A stretch of DNA of 64,000 nucleotides from Bradyrhizobium liaoningense (GCF_018130785.1 NZ_JAFCJT010000010.1:62001-126000); one strand, 5' to 3'; shown: positions 53,191 to 61,989, counted from the stretch's first letter. Notes: generated by a model not told the origin, from the sequence alone. Program-made: numbers and translations.

Positions 53191-54588
53191 ATGAGCGCCA
53201 ACCTCTCTGCATTTTTGTATCTCGTGGCGGGGGTGCTGTTCATCCTGTCGCTACGCGGGCTGTCGAGCCCGGCGTCATCGCGCCAGGGCAATCTGTTCGG
53301 CATGATCGGCATGGCGATCGCGGTCGCCACCACGCTCGCCAACCATCCGCCGGCAGACGGCCTCGCCTGGGTGCTCGTCATCGTCGGCATCGCCATCGGT
53401 GCCGCGATCGGTGCGGTGATTGCCCGCCGCGTGCCGATGACCTCGATGCCCGAACTGGTCGCCGCCTTCCACTCGCTGGTCGGCATGGCCGCGGTGCTGG
53501 TCGCCGCCGGCGCGTTCTACGCGCCCGAAGCCTTCGACATCGGCACCCCCGGCAACATCCATCCGCAGAGCCTCGTCGAGATGTCGCTCGGCGTCGCCAT
53601 CGGCGCGCTGACCTTCACCGGCTCGGTGATCGCGTTCCTGAAGCTGTCCGCGCGGATGAGCGGCGCGCCGATCATCCTGCCCGCCCGTCACATCATCAAC
53701 ATCGCGATTGCGGTGGCGCTGGTGTTCTTCATCGTCCGCCTGGTCCTCACCGGTGGCGCGCTCGACTTCTGGCTGATCGTCATCCTGGCGCTGGCGCTCG
53801 GTGTGCTCATGATCATCCCGATCGGCGGCGCCGACATGCCGGTCGTGATCTCGATGCTGAACTCCTACTCCGGCTGGGCCGCGGCGGGCATCGGCTTCAC
53901 GCTGGGCAATTCTGCGCTGATCATCACCGGTGCGCTGGTCGGCTCCTCGGGCGCGATCCTGTCCTATATCATGTGCCACGCGATGAACCGGTCCTTCATC
54001 TCGGTCATCCTCGGCGGCTTCGGCGGCGAGACCGCGGCCGCCGGCGGCGGCACCGGCGAGCAGAAGCCGGCCAAGCTCGGCTCGGCGGACGACGCGGCCT
54101 TCATCATGAAGAACGCCTCCAAGGTCATCATCGTGCCCGGTTATGGTATGGCGGTGGCGCAGGCCCAGCACGCGTTGCGCGAAATGGCCGACATCCTGAA
54201 GAAAGAAGGCGTCGAGGTGAAATACGCCATTCACCCGGTCGCGGGCCGCATGCCCGGCCACATGAATGTGCTGCTGGCCGAAGCCAACGTCCCTTACGAC
54301 GAGGTGTTCGAGCTCGAGGACATCAACTCCGAGTTCGCGCAGGCCGACATCGCCTTCGTGATCGGCGCCAACGACGTCACCAACCCGGCGGCCGAGGAGG
54401 ACAAGACCTCGCCGATCTACGGCATGCCCGTGCTCCAGGTCTGGAAGGCCGGCACTGTGATGTTCATCAAGCGCTCGCTGGCGTCGGGCTATGCCGGCAT
54501 CGACAATCCGCTGTTCTATCGCGACAACACGATGATGCTGCTGGGCGACGCCAAGAAGGTCACCGAGAACATCGTCAAGGCGATGTAG
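53191..54588 (+). CDS. pntB: Transhydrogenase subunit PntB (beta)
   Basis: A 465-residue subunit with about nine N-terminal helices and a C-terminal NADP(H)-binding Rossmann domain (IIVPGYGMAVAQAQHALREMADILKKEGVEVKYAIHPVAGRMPGHMNVLLAEANVPYDEVFELEDIN). Conserved channel segments around GSVIAFLKLSARMSG and MLNSYSGWAAAGIGF are present. Works with PntAA/PntAB to make NADPH at the expense of the proton gradient. It follows pntAB by 39 bases. Confidence 0.97.
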   Translation: MSANLSAFLYLVAGVLFILSLRGLSSPASSRQGNLFGMIGMAIAVATTLANHPPADGLAWVLVIVGIAIGAAIGAVIARRVPMTSMPELVAAFHSLVGMAAVLVAAGAFYAPEAFDIGTPGNIHPQSLVEMSLGVAIGALTFTGSVIAFLKLSARMSGAPIILPARHIINIAIAVALVFFIVRLVLTGGALDFWLIVILALALGVLMIIPIGGADMPVVISMLNSYSGWAAAGIGFTLGNSALIITGALVGSSGAILSYIMCHAMNRSFISVILGGFGGETAAAGGGTGEQKPAKLGSADDAAFIMKNASKVIIVPGYGMAVAQAQHALREMADILKKEGVEVKYAIHPVAGRMPGHMNVLLAEANVPYDEVFELEDINSEFAQADIAFVIGANDVTNPAAEEDKTSPIYGMPVLQVWKAGTVMFIKRSLASGYAGIDNPLFYRDNTMMLLGDAKKVTENIVKAM

Positions 54589-54610
54589 CGCGCGGGAAGG
54601 CGAGCGGACT

Positions 54611-54781
54611 GTGGCCCTGAACAAGGAGTGGCACCGGTCCCATCGCATGCCACCGAAAGCGACACGCGAGCAGCGTCTCGCTTGGCACGCCGCCCATGCG
54701 GTAGCGTGCGGTTGCCGCGAGATTCCCTTGAGCATCCGCACCGACGTCCTCAAATTGCTCAAGAGCCGTCGCAAGCCCTGA
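54611..54781 (+). CDS. Small conserved-type hypothetical protein (56 residues)
   Basis: A 56-residue frame with GTG start: MALNKEWHRSHRMPPKATRE... then QRLAWHAAHAVACGCREIP. The repeated W-H-x-x-H pattern (WHRSH, WHAAH) and CGC suggest a small metal- or nucleic-acid-binding protein; I recall similar short rhizobial proteins but not a name. It fits in the gap between pntB and the hydrolase, so it is easily missed. The ribosome site (GGAAGG) is eleven bases away, a little far. Confidence 0.5.
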   Translation: MALNKEWHRSHRMPPKATREQRLAWHAAHAVACGCREIPLSIRTDVLKLLKSRRKP

Positions 54782-54805
54782 ACTCCGGAAATGGTGGGGG
54801 CTGCG

Positions 54806-55606
54806 ATGACATTCCTGAAATGGATCGCCATCATCCTTGCGGCCGGCTATATCGCCGGTCTCATCCTGCTCTTTGTGAAGCAGCGCGCCATGCTGTTTCC
54901 GATTCCGACGGCCGAGCGCACGGCGCCTGCGGCAGCAGGATTTCCGGCGGCCGAAGAGCATGTCCTGACGACGTCTGACGGCGAGAAGGTCATCGTCTGG
55001 CATGTCCCCGCCAAACCCGGCCGTGCGGTGGTGCTGTTCTTCCACGGCAACGGCGATTTTCTCGCCGGCCTCGCCGGCCGCTTCAAAGCCATCACGGCTG
55101 ACGGCACCGGTCTCGTCGCGCTGTCCTATCGCGGCTACGCGGGCTCCAGCGGCGCACCGGGCGAAGATGGCCTGCTGCGCGATGGCGCGGCTGCGTACGC
55201 GTTCGCGACAGCGCGCTATGACGCCCGGCGCCTAGTCGCCTGGGGCTTCTCGCTCGGGACCGGCGTTGCGGTCGCCGTCGCCTCCGAACATCCGGTCGGG
55301 AAGCTGATCCTCGAGGCGCCCTATACGTCGATCGCCGACGTCGCCGCCGCGCATTTCTGGTTCGTTCCGGCTCGTCTCCTGATCCGCGACCCCTTCCACT
55401 CGGATGAGCGCATCGCACGCGTCACGGCTCCGCTCCTGATCGTGCATGGCGCGCAGGACCAGACCATCCCGATCGCATTCGGCGAGAGGTTGTTTGCGCT
55501 GGCTCGCGAGCCGAAGCAGTTCGTCCGCATTCCCGGCGGCGGGCACGACGATCTCGGCAGCTTTGGCGCCATCGAGATCGCACGAAACTTCGTCAATGGC
55601 GGGTGA
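54806..55606 (+). CDS. Membrane-anchored alpha/beta-hydrolase (Bem46/ABHD13-like)
   Basis: A 266-residue protein with an N-terminal helix (FLKWIAIILAAGYIAGLILLF) and an alpha/beta-hydrolase domain. The oxyanion motif is LFFHGNG, the nucleophile elbow GFSLG, the acid in GAQDQTIP and the His in GGGHDDL. Start at 54806 chosen by GGGGG six bases upstream; an ATG at 54791 is an alternative. It belongs to the Bem46-type family, whose substrates are unknown. Confidence 0.88.
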   Translation: MTFLKWIAIILAAGYIAGLILLFVKQRAMLFPIPTAERTAPAAAGFPAAEEHVLTTSDGEKVIVWHVPAKPGRAVVLFFHGNGDFLAGLAGRFKAITADGTGLVALSYRGYAGSSGAPGEDGLLRDGAAAYAFATARYDARRLVAWGFSLGTGVAVAVASEHPVGKLILEAPYTSIADVAAAHFWFVPARLLIRDPFHSDERIARVTAPLLIVHGAQDQTIPIAFGERLFALAREPKQFVRIPGGGHDDLGSFGAIEIARNFVNGG

Positions 55607-55666
55607 GGGCTGACGGGCGGGATCTTCTCGCGCATAATCGGTCCGTCACTTGAAGGAATCGCCCGC

Positions 55667-56764
55667 ATGAGCGCACACGGACCGATGCCACGGTCGTCAT
55701 GGATCTTCCCCGCTCTGGCGGTGCTGCTGTTCCTGATCGTCACTGCGACCGGGTACGGCTTCACGCTCACGGCCGGCGGCGGGCTGTTTGCGATCGTCCT
55801 GCTGGTGATCCTGTTCGGCACGGTGTTTGCGGCCGTTCATCATTCCGAGGTGATCGCGGAGCGGATTGGCGAGCCCTACGGCACGCTGCTGCTCACGCTG
55901 GCGGTGACCATCATCGAGGTCGCGCTGATTACCACGATCATGCTCGGCGACAAGCCGGCGCCGGAGCTCGCGCGCGACACCGTATTCGCGGTCGTGATGA
56001 TCGTCTGCAACGGTCTCGTCGGTCTCTGCGTCTTCATCGGCGGCATGCGCTACCGCGAGCAGGGTTTTCAGGTCTCGGGCGCCAACGTCTATCTCAGCGT
56101 TCTGACTGCGATGGCCACCATCACGCTGATCATGCCAAATTACACGCTGACCACGCCGGGCCCGATCTATTCGACGCTGCAGCTCGGCTTCGTCGATCTC
56201 GCAACGATCGTGCTCTACGGCGTTTTCCTCTACACCCAGACCGTCCTGCACAAGGACTACTTCGTGCACGAGCGGGCGGACGGCGAGGGCGGCGAGGCTT
56301 GTTTGCCGGGCAGGATGCTGGTGCTCAGCATCGCGTTGCTGCTGATCTCGCTTTTGGCGGTCGTCCTCCTCGCCAAGAAGTTCTCGCTGGTCGTGGACGC
56401 GGTTGCGGTCCAGATCGGCGCCCCGCCGGCGTTCGCGGGCCTCCTCGTCGCCCTCCTGATCCTGATGCCGGAAGGCGTCTCGGCGATTGCTGCGGCGCGC
56501 AAGAACGACCTCCAGAAGAGTATCAACCTGGCGCTCGGTTCCTCGCTCGCGACCATCGGCCTGACCATTCCGGCGGTCGGGCTCGCGACTTACGTGCTCG
56601 AACAGCCGCTCGTGCTGGGGCTCAATCCCCAGAACACGGCCCTGTTATTCCTGACATTCTTGCTGAGCATGCTGACCTTCGGCACCGGCAGGACGAACGT
56701 CCTGTTCGGACTGGTCCATATGGTGGTATTTGCCGTCTACGTGTTCATGGTTTTCGTGCCCTGA
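55667..56764 (+). CDS. chaA: Calcium/cation:proton antiporter (ChaA/Cax family)
   Basis: A 365-residue cation exchanger with eleven hydrophobic helices and two inverted alpha repeats. HHSEVIAERIGEPYGTLLLTLAVTIIEVALI is the first repeat (HSE....GEP), and LLVALLILMPEGVSAIAAARKNDLQKSINLALGSSLATIGLTIPAVG the second. It exports Ca2+ or Na+ in exchange for protons. Start at 55667 with AAGGA upstream. Confidence 0.93.
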   Translation: MSAHGPMPRSSWIFPALAVLLFLIVTATGYGFTLTAGGGLFAIVLLVILFGTVFAAVHHSEVIAERIGEPYGTLLLTLAVTIIEVALITTIMLGDKPAPELARDTVFAVVMIVCNGLVGLCVFIGGMRYREQGFQVSGANVYLSVLTAMATITLIMPNYTLTTPGPIYSTLQLGFVDLATIVLYGVFLYTQTVLHKDYFVHERADGEGGEACLPGRMLVLSIALLLISLLAVVLLAKKFSLVVDAVAVQIGAPPAFAGLLVALLILMPEGVSAIAAARKNDLQKSINLALGSSLATIGLTIPAVGLATYVLEQPLVLGLNPQNTALLFLTFLLSMLTFGTGRTNVLFGLVHMVVFAVYVFMVFVP

Positions 56765-56790
56765 CGCACGATTCCCCAGGAGAGGTTCCG

Positions 56791-57075
56791 ATGCTTGCCG
56801 CCAAGTCCGAAGTCCAGGTCGACAACGAAGAGGTCCGGGTGACCGAGTGGCGGCTCGGCCCGGGTAGCGCGACCGGGCATCACACCCACGGCATGGACTA
56901 TGTCATTGTTCCCGTCGTCGCCGGCGAGATGACCATCGTGGCGCCTGGCGGCGAGCGCTCCAAGGCGCAGCTTGCGGCCGGAAAATCCTATTTCCGTAAG
57001 GCTGGGGTCCAACATGACGTACTTAACGAAACCTCAACCGAGATCGTGTTCCTTGAGATCGAGCTGAAGCCGTAA
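56791..57075 (+). CDS. Small cupin-domain protein
   Basis: A 94-residue single cupin. The metal-site motif HHTHGMDYVIVPVVAGEMTI contains three His and a Gly turn, and AGKSYFRKAGVQHDVLNET the second motif. Such proteins are often non-enzymatic sensors or isomerase-like; no substrate is known. AGGAGAGG lies upstream. It is 26 bases after chaA, likely in one operon. Confidence 0.88.
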   Translation: MLAAKSEVQVDNEEVRVTEWRLGPGSATGHHTHGMDYVIVPVVAGEMTIVAPGGERSKAQLAAGKSYFRKAGVQHDVLNETSTEIVFLEIELKP

Positions 57076-57168
57076 GTCTGGCGTTACCTTTGCCATCGAT
57101 CCGTCGCAGTTGATCCCTTACAATGCCCCAAAGTTCCCGCATCTGATCGCGCGGGGAGTGGCCGAGAA

Positions 57169-58128
57169 ATGCTGAAATACCTCGCTAAAATTTCGATGGA
57201 TATTTTCCCCTCGGTGCTCGCGACGATCATCGGGGCTTACATCGTTAATCACTACATCAACGCCAAGCCCTCGGCTGATACCCCTGCAGCCGTGGTGGCG
57301 CCTGCCCAGGCCGGCAGTGACGGCAAGCCGGCGGACATCGCCAACCTTCCCGCGCCGGGCGTCAAGGCTAAGGGCGTCTCTGAGAAGAGCGTTTCCGAAA
57401 AGAGCGTGACCGACAAGGCAGCGGCCGAGAAGCCCGCCGACCATCAACCGGCCGAGGCCAAAGCCGCGGACGTTGCCCCCGCCGAGACCGGCCCGCGCGG
57501 CCGCCCGGCGCGTGAGAAGGCGGTCGCCAAGTCCGCTCCGGCTGTCGCGGCCCCCGCCACCGCCCCGGTGGTCGAGGCCAATTCGGCACCAGCTTCCCCG
57601 GCTGCCACCCCCGACGCCAACGATCTCGCGCGCGCCGCGATCGAGCGCCTGCGTAAGTCGCCTGAAGGCAAGGCTGCCGAGAAGGCTGCCGAGGCCAGAT
57701 CCACCGAGGCCAGATCCACCGAGGCCAGATCCACCGAGGCCAAGTCGGCCGAGAAGACCCCGGAACCTGCGGTGCGGGAAGCCGCCCGCACTCCCGAAGC
57801 CCCGCGTGGCGTCACTGTGGAACCGGTTACGCTCCGTCCGCTGCCGCCGCCGATCACGGTGTCGACGCCTTCGTCCGAAGCCTATGGCAATGGCGGCGCG
57901 TCACCTGCCAATCCGCCCTACACCGCCTCGATCGGCAATGACGATCCCAACCGGATGACGCCGCCGGCCGACATTCCGGTGCCGGTGATCGCCCCGCCGC
58001 TCGACCTGCGCGCGGATGCCGGCGCGGCCATGCCGCGGCCGAAGAAGACCAATGTCGCCGACGAGATGCTGTCGGGCATGAAGTCGATGTTCAACTCCGT
58101 CCTGCCGAAGGGCGCCACCCCCGATTAA
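57169..58128 (+). CDS. Low-complexity membrane-anchored hypothetical protein
   Basis: A 319-residue protein with one N-terminal helix (about 9-28: SMDIFPSVLATIIGAYIVNH), then a long low-complexity Ala/Pro/Lys/Glu-rich region, with a repeated EARST pentapeptide (three exact copies plus a variant) and a proline-rich C-terminal part. No domain. It may be a periplasmic spacer-like protein. Start at 57169 with GGGAG upstream. Confidence 0.7.
   Translation: MLKYLAKISMDIFPSVLATIIGAYIVNHYINAKPSADTPAAVVAPAQAGSDGKPADIANLPAPGVKAKGVSEKSVSEKSVTDKAAAEKPADHQPAEAKAADVAPAETGPRGRPAREKAVAKSAPAVAAPATAPVVEANSAPASPAATPDANDLARAAIERLRKSPEGKAAEKAAEARSTEARSTEARSTEAKSAEKTPEPAVREAARTPEAPRGVTVEPVTLRPLPPPITVSTPSSEAYGNGGASPANPPYTASIGNDDPNRMTPPADIPVPVIAPPLDLRADAGAAMPRPKKTNVADEMLSGMKSMFNSVLPKGATPD
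57691..57735. repeat. Three exact 15-bp tandem repeats (EARST)
   Basis: GAGGCCAGATCCACC three times in a row, in frame, followed by a degenerate fourth copy. Prone to copy-number variation by slippage. Confidence 0.9.
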
Positions 58129-58138
58129 GACGGCGGGC

Positions 58139-58207
58139 TAGAGCGTTTTCGAGCGACGTGGACCCCCGGTTCGCGTGAAGAAAAGCGTCAAGACAAGAAT
58201 CCAGAGC
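58139..58207. repeat. Dispersed intergenic repeat, family A (copy 2)
   Basis: AGAGCGTTTT.GAGCGA..TGGA..CCGGTTCGCGTGAAG..., ending CAAGAATCCAGAGC. Matches the element at 13479-13518 with one indel and a few substitutions. Confidence 0.75.
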
Positions 58208-58247
58208 TTCTGATCCAATCAGAACCGATAATGCTCTCGCCGCGCTG

Positions 58248-58901
58248 TCAGCCGCCGACGCGGGCGAGGCCGCTGCGGGCGGCATCGTCGCGTGGACGAA
58301 GGGCGACCGCCTTGTTGTAGGACGTGGCCGCCTTGGCCTTGTCACCCAGCCGCTCATAGGCCTGTCCCCGCGCGGTCCACACCTGTGCGTTGTGCGGATC
58401 GGCTTCGGAGGCCTCATCGAGATCGGCCGCCGCGTCCTTGACCTTGCCGATGGCGAGATAGCTGATGGCGCGGCCGAGCAGCGGCTCGACCTTTTGCGGA
58501 TTGAGCCCGTTGGCGGCGCTGAAATCGGCGATGGCGGAGGTATGCTCGTTGTTGCCCTGATAGATCAGGGCGCGGCCATACAGTGCCTGTGCGTTGTAGG
58601 GATCGAGCGCGACGGCACGGTTGAACTCGTCCAGCGCGCCAGCCATTTCCCCCGACTTTGCCAGGGTCTGGGCTTTTGCGGTGTGAGCCTGCGCCTCGCT
58701 GGCATTGCCGGCGCTGACCGCGCTGTCGGTGGCAGTCGCAGCCGACCTAGGTGCCTCCTGCGCCTTCTCCTTCTCCGGCGTCAGGGAGCCCAGGTCGAAC
58801 GAGCAGCCGCACAGCACAATCCCCATCAAACCGAGCGCGAGCGGCTGTCGCAAGGGCTGGCATAGCCACGCCAAGCCGCGCACGGGGAAAGGGGAGGCCA
58901 T
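58248..58901 (-). CDS. TPR-repeat lipoprotein
   Basis: A 217-residue lipoprotein. Signal peptide with lipobox ending VLCGC; lipidation at the second of the two Cys (about residue 33). After a low-complexity stretch, three or four TPR repeats follow (ALDEFNRAVALDPYNAQALYGRALIYQ, AIADFSAANGLNPQ, DLDEASEADPHNAQVWTARGQAYERLGDKAKAATSYNKAVALRP). Similar lipoproteins help outer-membrane assembly or pilus biogenesis; role here unknown. Confidence 0.88.
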   Translation of the reverse strand: MASPFPVRGLAWLCQPLRQPLALGLMGIVLCGCSFDLGSLTPEKEKAQEAPRSAATATDSAVSAGNASEAQAHTAKAQTLAKSGEMAGALDEFNRAVALDPYNAQALYGRALIYQGNNEHTSAIADFSAANGLNPQKVEPLLGRAISYLAIGKVKDAAADLDEASEADPHNAQVWTARGQAYERLGDKAKAATSYNKAVALRPRDDAARSGLARVGG

Positions 58902-58974
58902 CTACGGTTCGCTCGCGCTGGTGCCGCATCCGTAGTGCCCCCGTCCCAGAGAAGGCACCGCTCACAAAACAATA

Positions 58975-58995
58975 ACGCGGGCCAGGGGCCCGCGT
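58975..58995 (-). terminator. Rho-independent terminator for rpsU
   Basis: ACGCGGGCC-AGG-GGCCCGCGT, a perfect 9-bp stem. Read on the minus strand it is followed by TATTGTTTTG. It lies about 80 bases after the rpsU stop, past the 16-bp repeats. Confidence 0.85.
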
Positions 58996-59000
58996 CATCG

Positions 59001-59064
59001 AAAACTGAAGTCTTGGAAAACTGAAGACTTGGACAACTGAAGACTTGGACAACTCAAGTCTTGC
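59001..59064. repeat. Four-copy 16-bp tandem repeat in the rpsU 3' region
   Basis: Units AAAACTGAAGTCTTGG, AAAACTGAAGACTTGG, ACAACTGAAGACTTGG and ACAACTCAAGTCTTGC, 16 bp each without gaps. AAGTCTT/AAGACTT alternation means adjacent units can pair as hairpins in the RNA. Confidence 0.9.
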
Positions 59065-59077
59065 AGGCCAGGCAAAA

Positions 59078-59374
59078 TCAGCGCGGTCCGCGCGGACCTG
59101 CACCCGGGCCGCTGCGGCCGCCACGATCACCGCCGGGACCGGCGCCGAACACCGGCTTCGGCTTCATCGGCAGCAGGCCTTCACGCTGGAGCTTCTTGCG
59201 GGCCAGCTTGCGCGCGCGGCGCACGGCTTCGGCCTTTTCACGGGCCTTCTTCTCGGAGGGCTTCTCGTAATGACCGCGGAGCTTCATCTCGCGGAAAATA
59301 CCCTCGCGCTGCATCTTCTTCTTCAGCGCCTTGAGGGCTTGGTCGACATTGTTATCGCGAACGAGAACCTGCAC
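59078..59374 (-). CDS. rpsU: 30S ribosomal protein S21 with extended Gly/Arg-rich C-terminus
   Basis: A 98-residue S21; the usual length is about 70. Residues 1-65 match S21 (MQVLVRDNNVDQALKALKKK..., FREMKLRGHYEKPSEKK), ending in an acidic-free, KK-rich helix. The final 28 residues are Pro/Gly/Arg-rich (GAGPGGDRGGRSGPGAGPRG). GTG start at 59374 with GAAGAGGA upstream. S21 helps mRNA binding near the anti-Shine-Dalgarno sequence. A four-copy repeat and a terminator follow. Confidence 0.95.
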   Translation of the reverse strand: MQVLVRDNNVDQALKALKKKMQREGIFREMKLRGHYEKPSEKKAREKAEAVRRARKLARKKLQREGLLPMKPKPVFGAGPGGDRGGRSGPGAGPRGPR

Positions 59375-59638
59375 GCGGCATCCTCTTCAGTGGATCGGAT
59401 TTGAATTCTGGTAAGTCAAAGGGGATGGCAAAACGCGCAAGCCCTTAACCTTGAGGGCGCGGATGTATCAGACAAAACCTGGGATGTCCACCTGCCAACC
59501 GGGTTTTCGGGCCAAGTTCAGCCATTAAATGCGGCGAAAGTACCTCTGTGCGATCCTAATTTGGGTGATTAGGCGCCAAAAGACGGGCCGTTTTCCGGAG
59601 ATTGGATCCGGAGGTCTTGAAATCAGGGGAGACGCCAC

Positions 59639-60361
59639 ATGGATATGAAGAAATACGCTGCCGAGGCGATCGGCACGTTCTGGCTCACATTCGCAGGCTG
59701 CGGCAGCGCCGTGATCGCGGCCGGCTTTCCGCAGGTCGGGATCGGCCTCGTCGGCGTGTCCCTGGCCTTCGGGTTGAGCGTGGTCACCATGGCCTATGCG
59801 ATCGGCCACATCTCGGGCTGCCATCTCAATCCGGCCGTCACGGTCGGCCTTGCCGCCGGCGGGCGCTTTCCGGCCGGCCAGATCCTGCCTTACGTGATCG
59901 CGCAGGTCTGCGGTGCGATCGTGGCCGCCCAGCTGCTCTACATCATCGCCAGCGGCGCCCCCGGCTTCGACGTCACCAAGGGTTTTGCGTCGAACGGGTA
60001 CGACGCGCATTCGCCGGGTCAGTACAGCATGGTCGCCTGCTTCATCACCGAGGTCGTGATGACCATGATGTTCCTGTTCATCATCATGGGTGCCACCCAT
60101 GGCCGCGCGCCCGCGGGCTTCGCTCCGCTCGCGATCGGGCTCGCGCTGGTGATGATCCATCTCGTCAGCATCCCCGTCACCAACACATCGGTGAACCCGG
60201 CGCGGAGCACGGGGCCCGCGCTGTTCGTCGGCGGCTGGGCGCTGGCGCAGCTCTGGCTGTTCTGGGTCGCACCGCTGATCGGCGGCGCGCTGGGCGGGGT
60301 GCTCTATCGCTGGCTCAGCGAGGAGCCCTCAGGCGTCGTCGCGGGCGTGAAGACGGCGTAA
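59639..60361 (+). CDS. aqpZ: Aquaporin Z
   Basis: A 240-residue MIP-family water channel with six hydrophobic helices and the two NPA motifs, HLNPAVT and SVNPARS. Signature start KKYAAEAIGTFWLTFAGCGSAV. The arginine after the second NPA (NPARS) is present, as in water-selective channels. Convergent with purK, with a shared hairpin between. Confidence 0.95.
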   Translation: MDMKKYAAEAIGTFWLTFAGCGSAVIAAGFPQVGIGLVGVSLAFGLSVVTMAYAIGHISGCHLNPAVTVGLAAGGRFPAGQILPYVIAQVCGAIVAAQLLYIIASGAPGFDVTKGFASNGYDAHSPGQYSMVACFITEVVMTMMFLFIIMGATHGRAPAGFAPLAIGLALVMIHLVSIPVTNTSVNPARSTGPALFVGGWALAQLWLFWVAPLIGGALGGVLYRWLSEEPSGVVAGVKTA

Positions 60362-60368
60362 TCGAAAG

Positions 60369-60398
60369 GCGGGATCGCGGCATCCGCCGCAGTCCCGC
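60369..60398. terminator. Hairpin between convergent aqpZ and purK
   Basis: GCGGGA..GCGGC-ATCC-GCCGC..TCCCGC, nested stem of 6 and 5 bp with two-base bulges, ending at the purK stop. There is no T-tract on either side, so it is a weak or RNA-stabilising candidate. Confidence 0.45.
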
Positions 60399-61504
60399 TA
60401 CTTGCCCTTCGTCGGCCTGACCTCGGTGACGTGGCCCATCTTGCGGCCGGGACGCGGCGTGCCCTTGCCGTAGATGTGCACGGTCGCGCCCGGGAGGGTC
60501 AGCCACTTCTCGTAATCGTTGATCTCGTCGCCGATCAAATTGGTCATGGTGACGATTTCGCCGTGGCGCACTGGCTTGCCGAGCGGCCAGCCGGCAATGG
60601 CGCGGATGTGTTGCTCGAACTGCGAGACCGAGGCGCCGTCGAGGGTCCAGTGCCCCGAATTGTGCACGCGCGGGGCGATCTCGTTGACCAGCACCTTCGG
60701 CCCGGTGCCGTTGGCGAGCACGAACATCTCGACCGCGAGCACGCCGACATAATCGAGCGCGCCGGCGATCTTGCCGGCGATGCTGCGGGCTTCCTCGGCC
60801 AGCGCGTCCGGGATCGGCGCGGGCGCGCGCGAGATCTTCAGAATGTGATCGCGGTGCTCGTTCTCGGTGACGTCGAAACATTCGACCTGGCCCGTGGCGG
60901 AGCGCGCGGCGATCACGGAGATCTCGCGTTCATACGGGATGAAGGCTTCGAGGATCGCCGATTTGGTGGCGAGACTGGTCCACACCTTGGCGATGTCGTC
61001 GCCCTCGCGGATGATGGCCTGGCCCTTGCCGTCATAGCCGAAGCGGCGGGTCTTCAGCACGGCCGGAAGGCCGATCCTGACAATCGCCTCGCGCAACGAA
61101 GCCACCGAGGTGACGTCGGCGTAAGCGGCCGTGCCGATGCCGAGCTTCGTGACGAAATCCTTCTCGGCGAGCCGGTCCTGCGTCGTCTCGAGGATCTTGC
61201 GGTTGGGCAGCACCGGGCGGCGCGCGTCGAGCACCATCGCGGCGGCGGACGGCACGTTCTCGAATTCGTAGGTGATGACGTCGACGTCGCCGGCGAACAT
61301 CTCGAGCGCCTCGACGTCGGCATATTCGGCGCAGGTCGCGTTCAGCACGACGTCGAAGGCCGGCGAGTCCGGATCGGGCGAGAATACCTGGCAGCGCAGG
61401 CCGAGCCGCGCCGCAGCCATGGCCAGCATTCGCCCCAATTGTCCGCCGCCGAGGATTCCGATGGTGTCGCCGGGCTTCAGCTTCACCTGCTTTGCGTCAG
61501 TCAC
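60398..61504 (-). CDS. purK: N5-carboxyaminoimidazole ribonucleotide synthase
   Basis: A 368-residue ATP-grasp enzyme of purine synthesis. The start GDTIGILGGGQLGRMLAMAA is typical; ATP-grasp blocks PAVLKTRRFGYDGKGQ and FVLANGTGPKVLVNEIAPRVHNSGHWTLDG follow. It carboxylates AIR with bicarbonate and ATP. Its start overlaps the purE stop by 4 bp. Confidence 0.97.
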   Translation of the reverse strand: MTDAKQVKLKPGDTIGILGGGQLGRMLAMAAARLGLRCQVFSPDPDSPAFDVVLNATCAEYADVEALEMFAGDVDVITYEFENVPSAAAMVLDARRPVLPNRKILETTQDRLAEKDFVTKLGIGTAAYADVTSVASLREAIVRIGLPAVLKTRRFGYDGKGQAIIREGDDIAKVWTSLATKSAILEAFIPYEREISVIAARSATGQVECFDVTENEHRDHILKISRAPAPIPDALAEEARSIAGKIAGALDYVGVLAVEMFVLANGTGPKVLVNEIAPRVHNSGHWTLDGASVSQFEQHIRAIAGWPLGKPVRHGEIVTMTNLIGDEINDYEKWLTLPGATVHIYGKGTPRPGRKMGHVTEVRPTKGK

Positions 61505-61989
61505 GCCTTGTCCTCCGGACGCTCGGCAACCGCCTCGGTTTGTGCCTTGCGCCAGGCGACGAGACGGTCGGACAGGGCCGGGTCGGACAATGCGAGCACC
61601 GAGGCTGCAAGCAGCGCCGCGTTGATCGCGCCGGCCTTGCCGATGGCGAGGGTGCCGACCGGGATGCCCGCGGGCATCTGCACGATCGAATAGAGCGAAT
61701 CGATACCCTTGAGTGTCCGGGATTCGACGGGAACGCCGAACACCGGCAGTTCCGTCAGCGCCGCCGCCATGCCGGGCAGATGCGCAGCGCCACCTGCACC
61801 GGCGATGATGACCTTGTAGCCTGCCGCCTTGGCGCCCTTGGCGAATGCAAACAGCCGGTCGGGGGTGCGGTGTGCCGAAACGATGCGGGTCTCGGCGACA
61901 ACGCCGAGCGCTGCGAGCGTGTCGGCGGCATGCCGCATCGTCTCCCAGTCCGACTGGCTTCCCATGATGATGGCGATCGGCGCGGTCAT
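61501..61989 (-). CDS. purE: N5-CAIR mutase PurE
   Basis: A 162-residue class I PurE. The core IIMGSQSDWETMRHAADTLAALGV and SAHRTPDRLF (active-site His) and GAGGAAHLPGMAAALT blocks are intact. It moves the carboxyl group on N5-CAIR to make CAIR. It overlaps purK by 4 bases, so the two are translationally coupled and give the two-step route. Confidence 0.97.
   Translation of the reverse strand: MTAPIAIIMGSQSDWETMRHAADTLAALGVVAETRIVSAHRTPDRLFAFAKGAKAAGYKVIIAGAGGAAHLPGMAAALTELPVFGVPVESRTLKGIDSLYSIVQMPAGIPVGTLAIGKAGAINAALLAASVLALSDPALSDRLVAWRKAQTEAVAERPEDKA

Noticed and set aside
59001..59064. Possible CRISPR array
   Set aside because: The 16-bp units are directly adjacent, with no spacers between them, and no cas genes are in the window.
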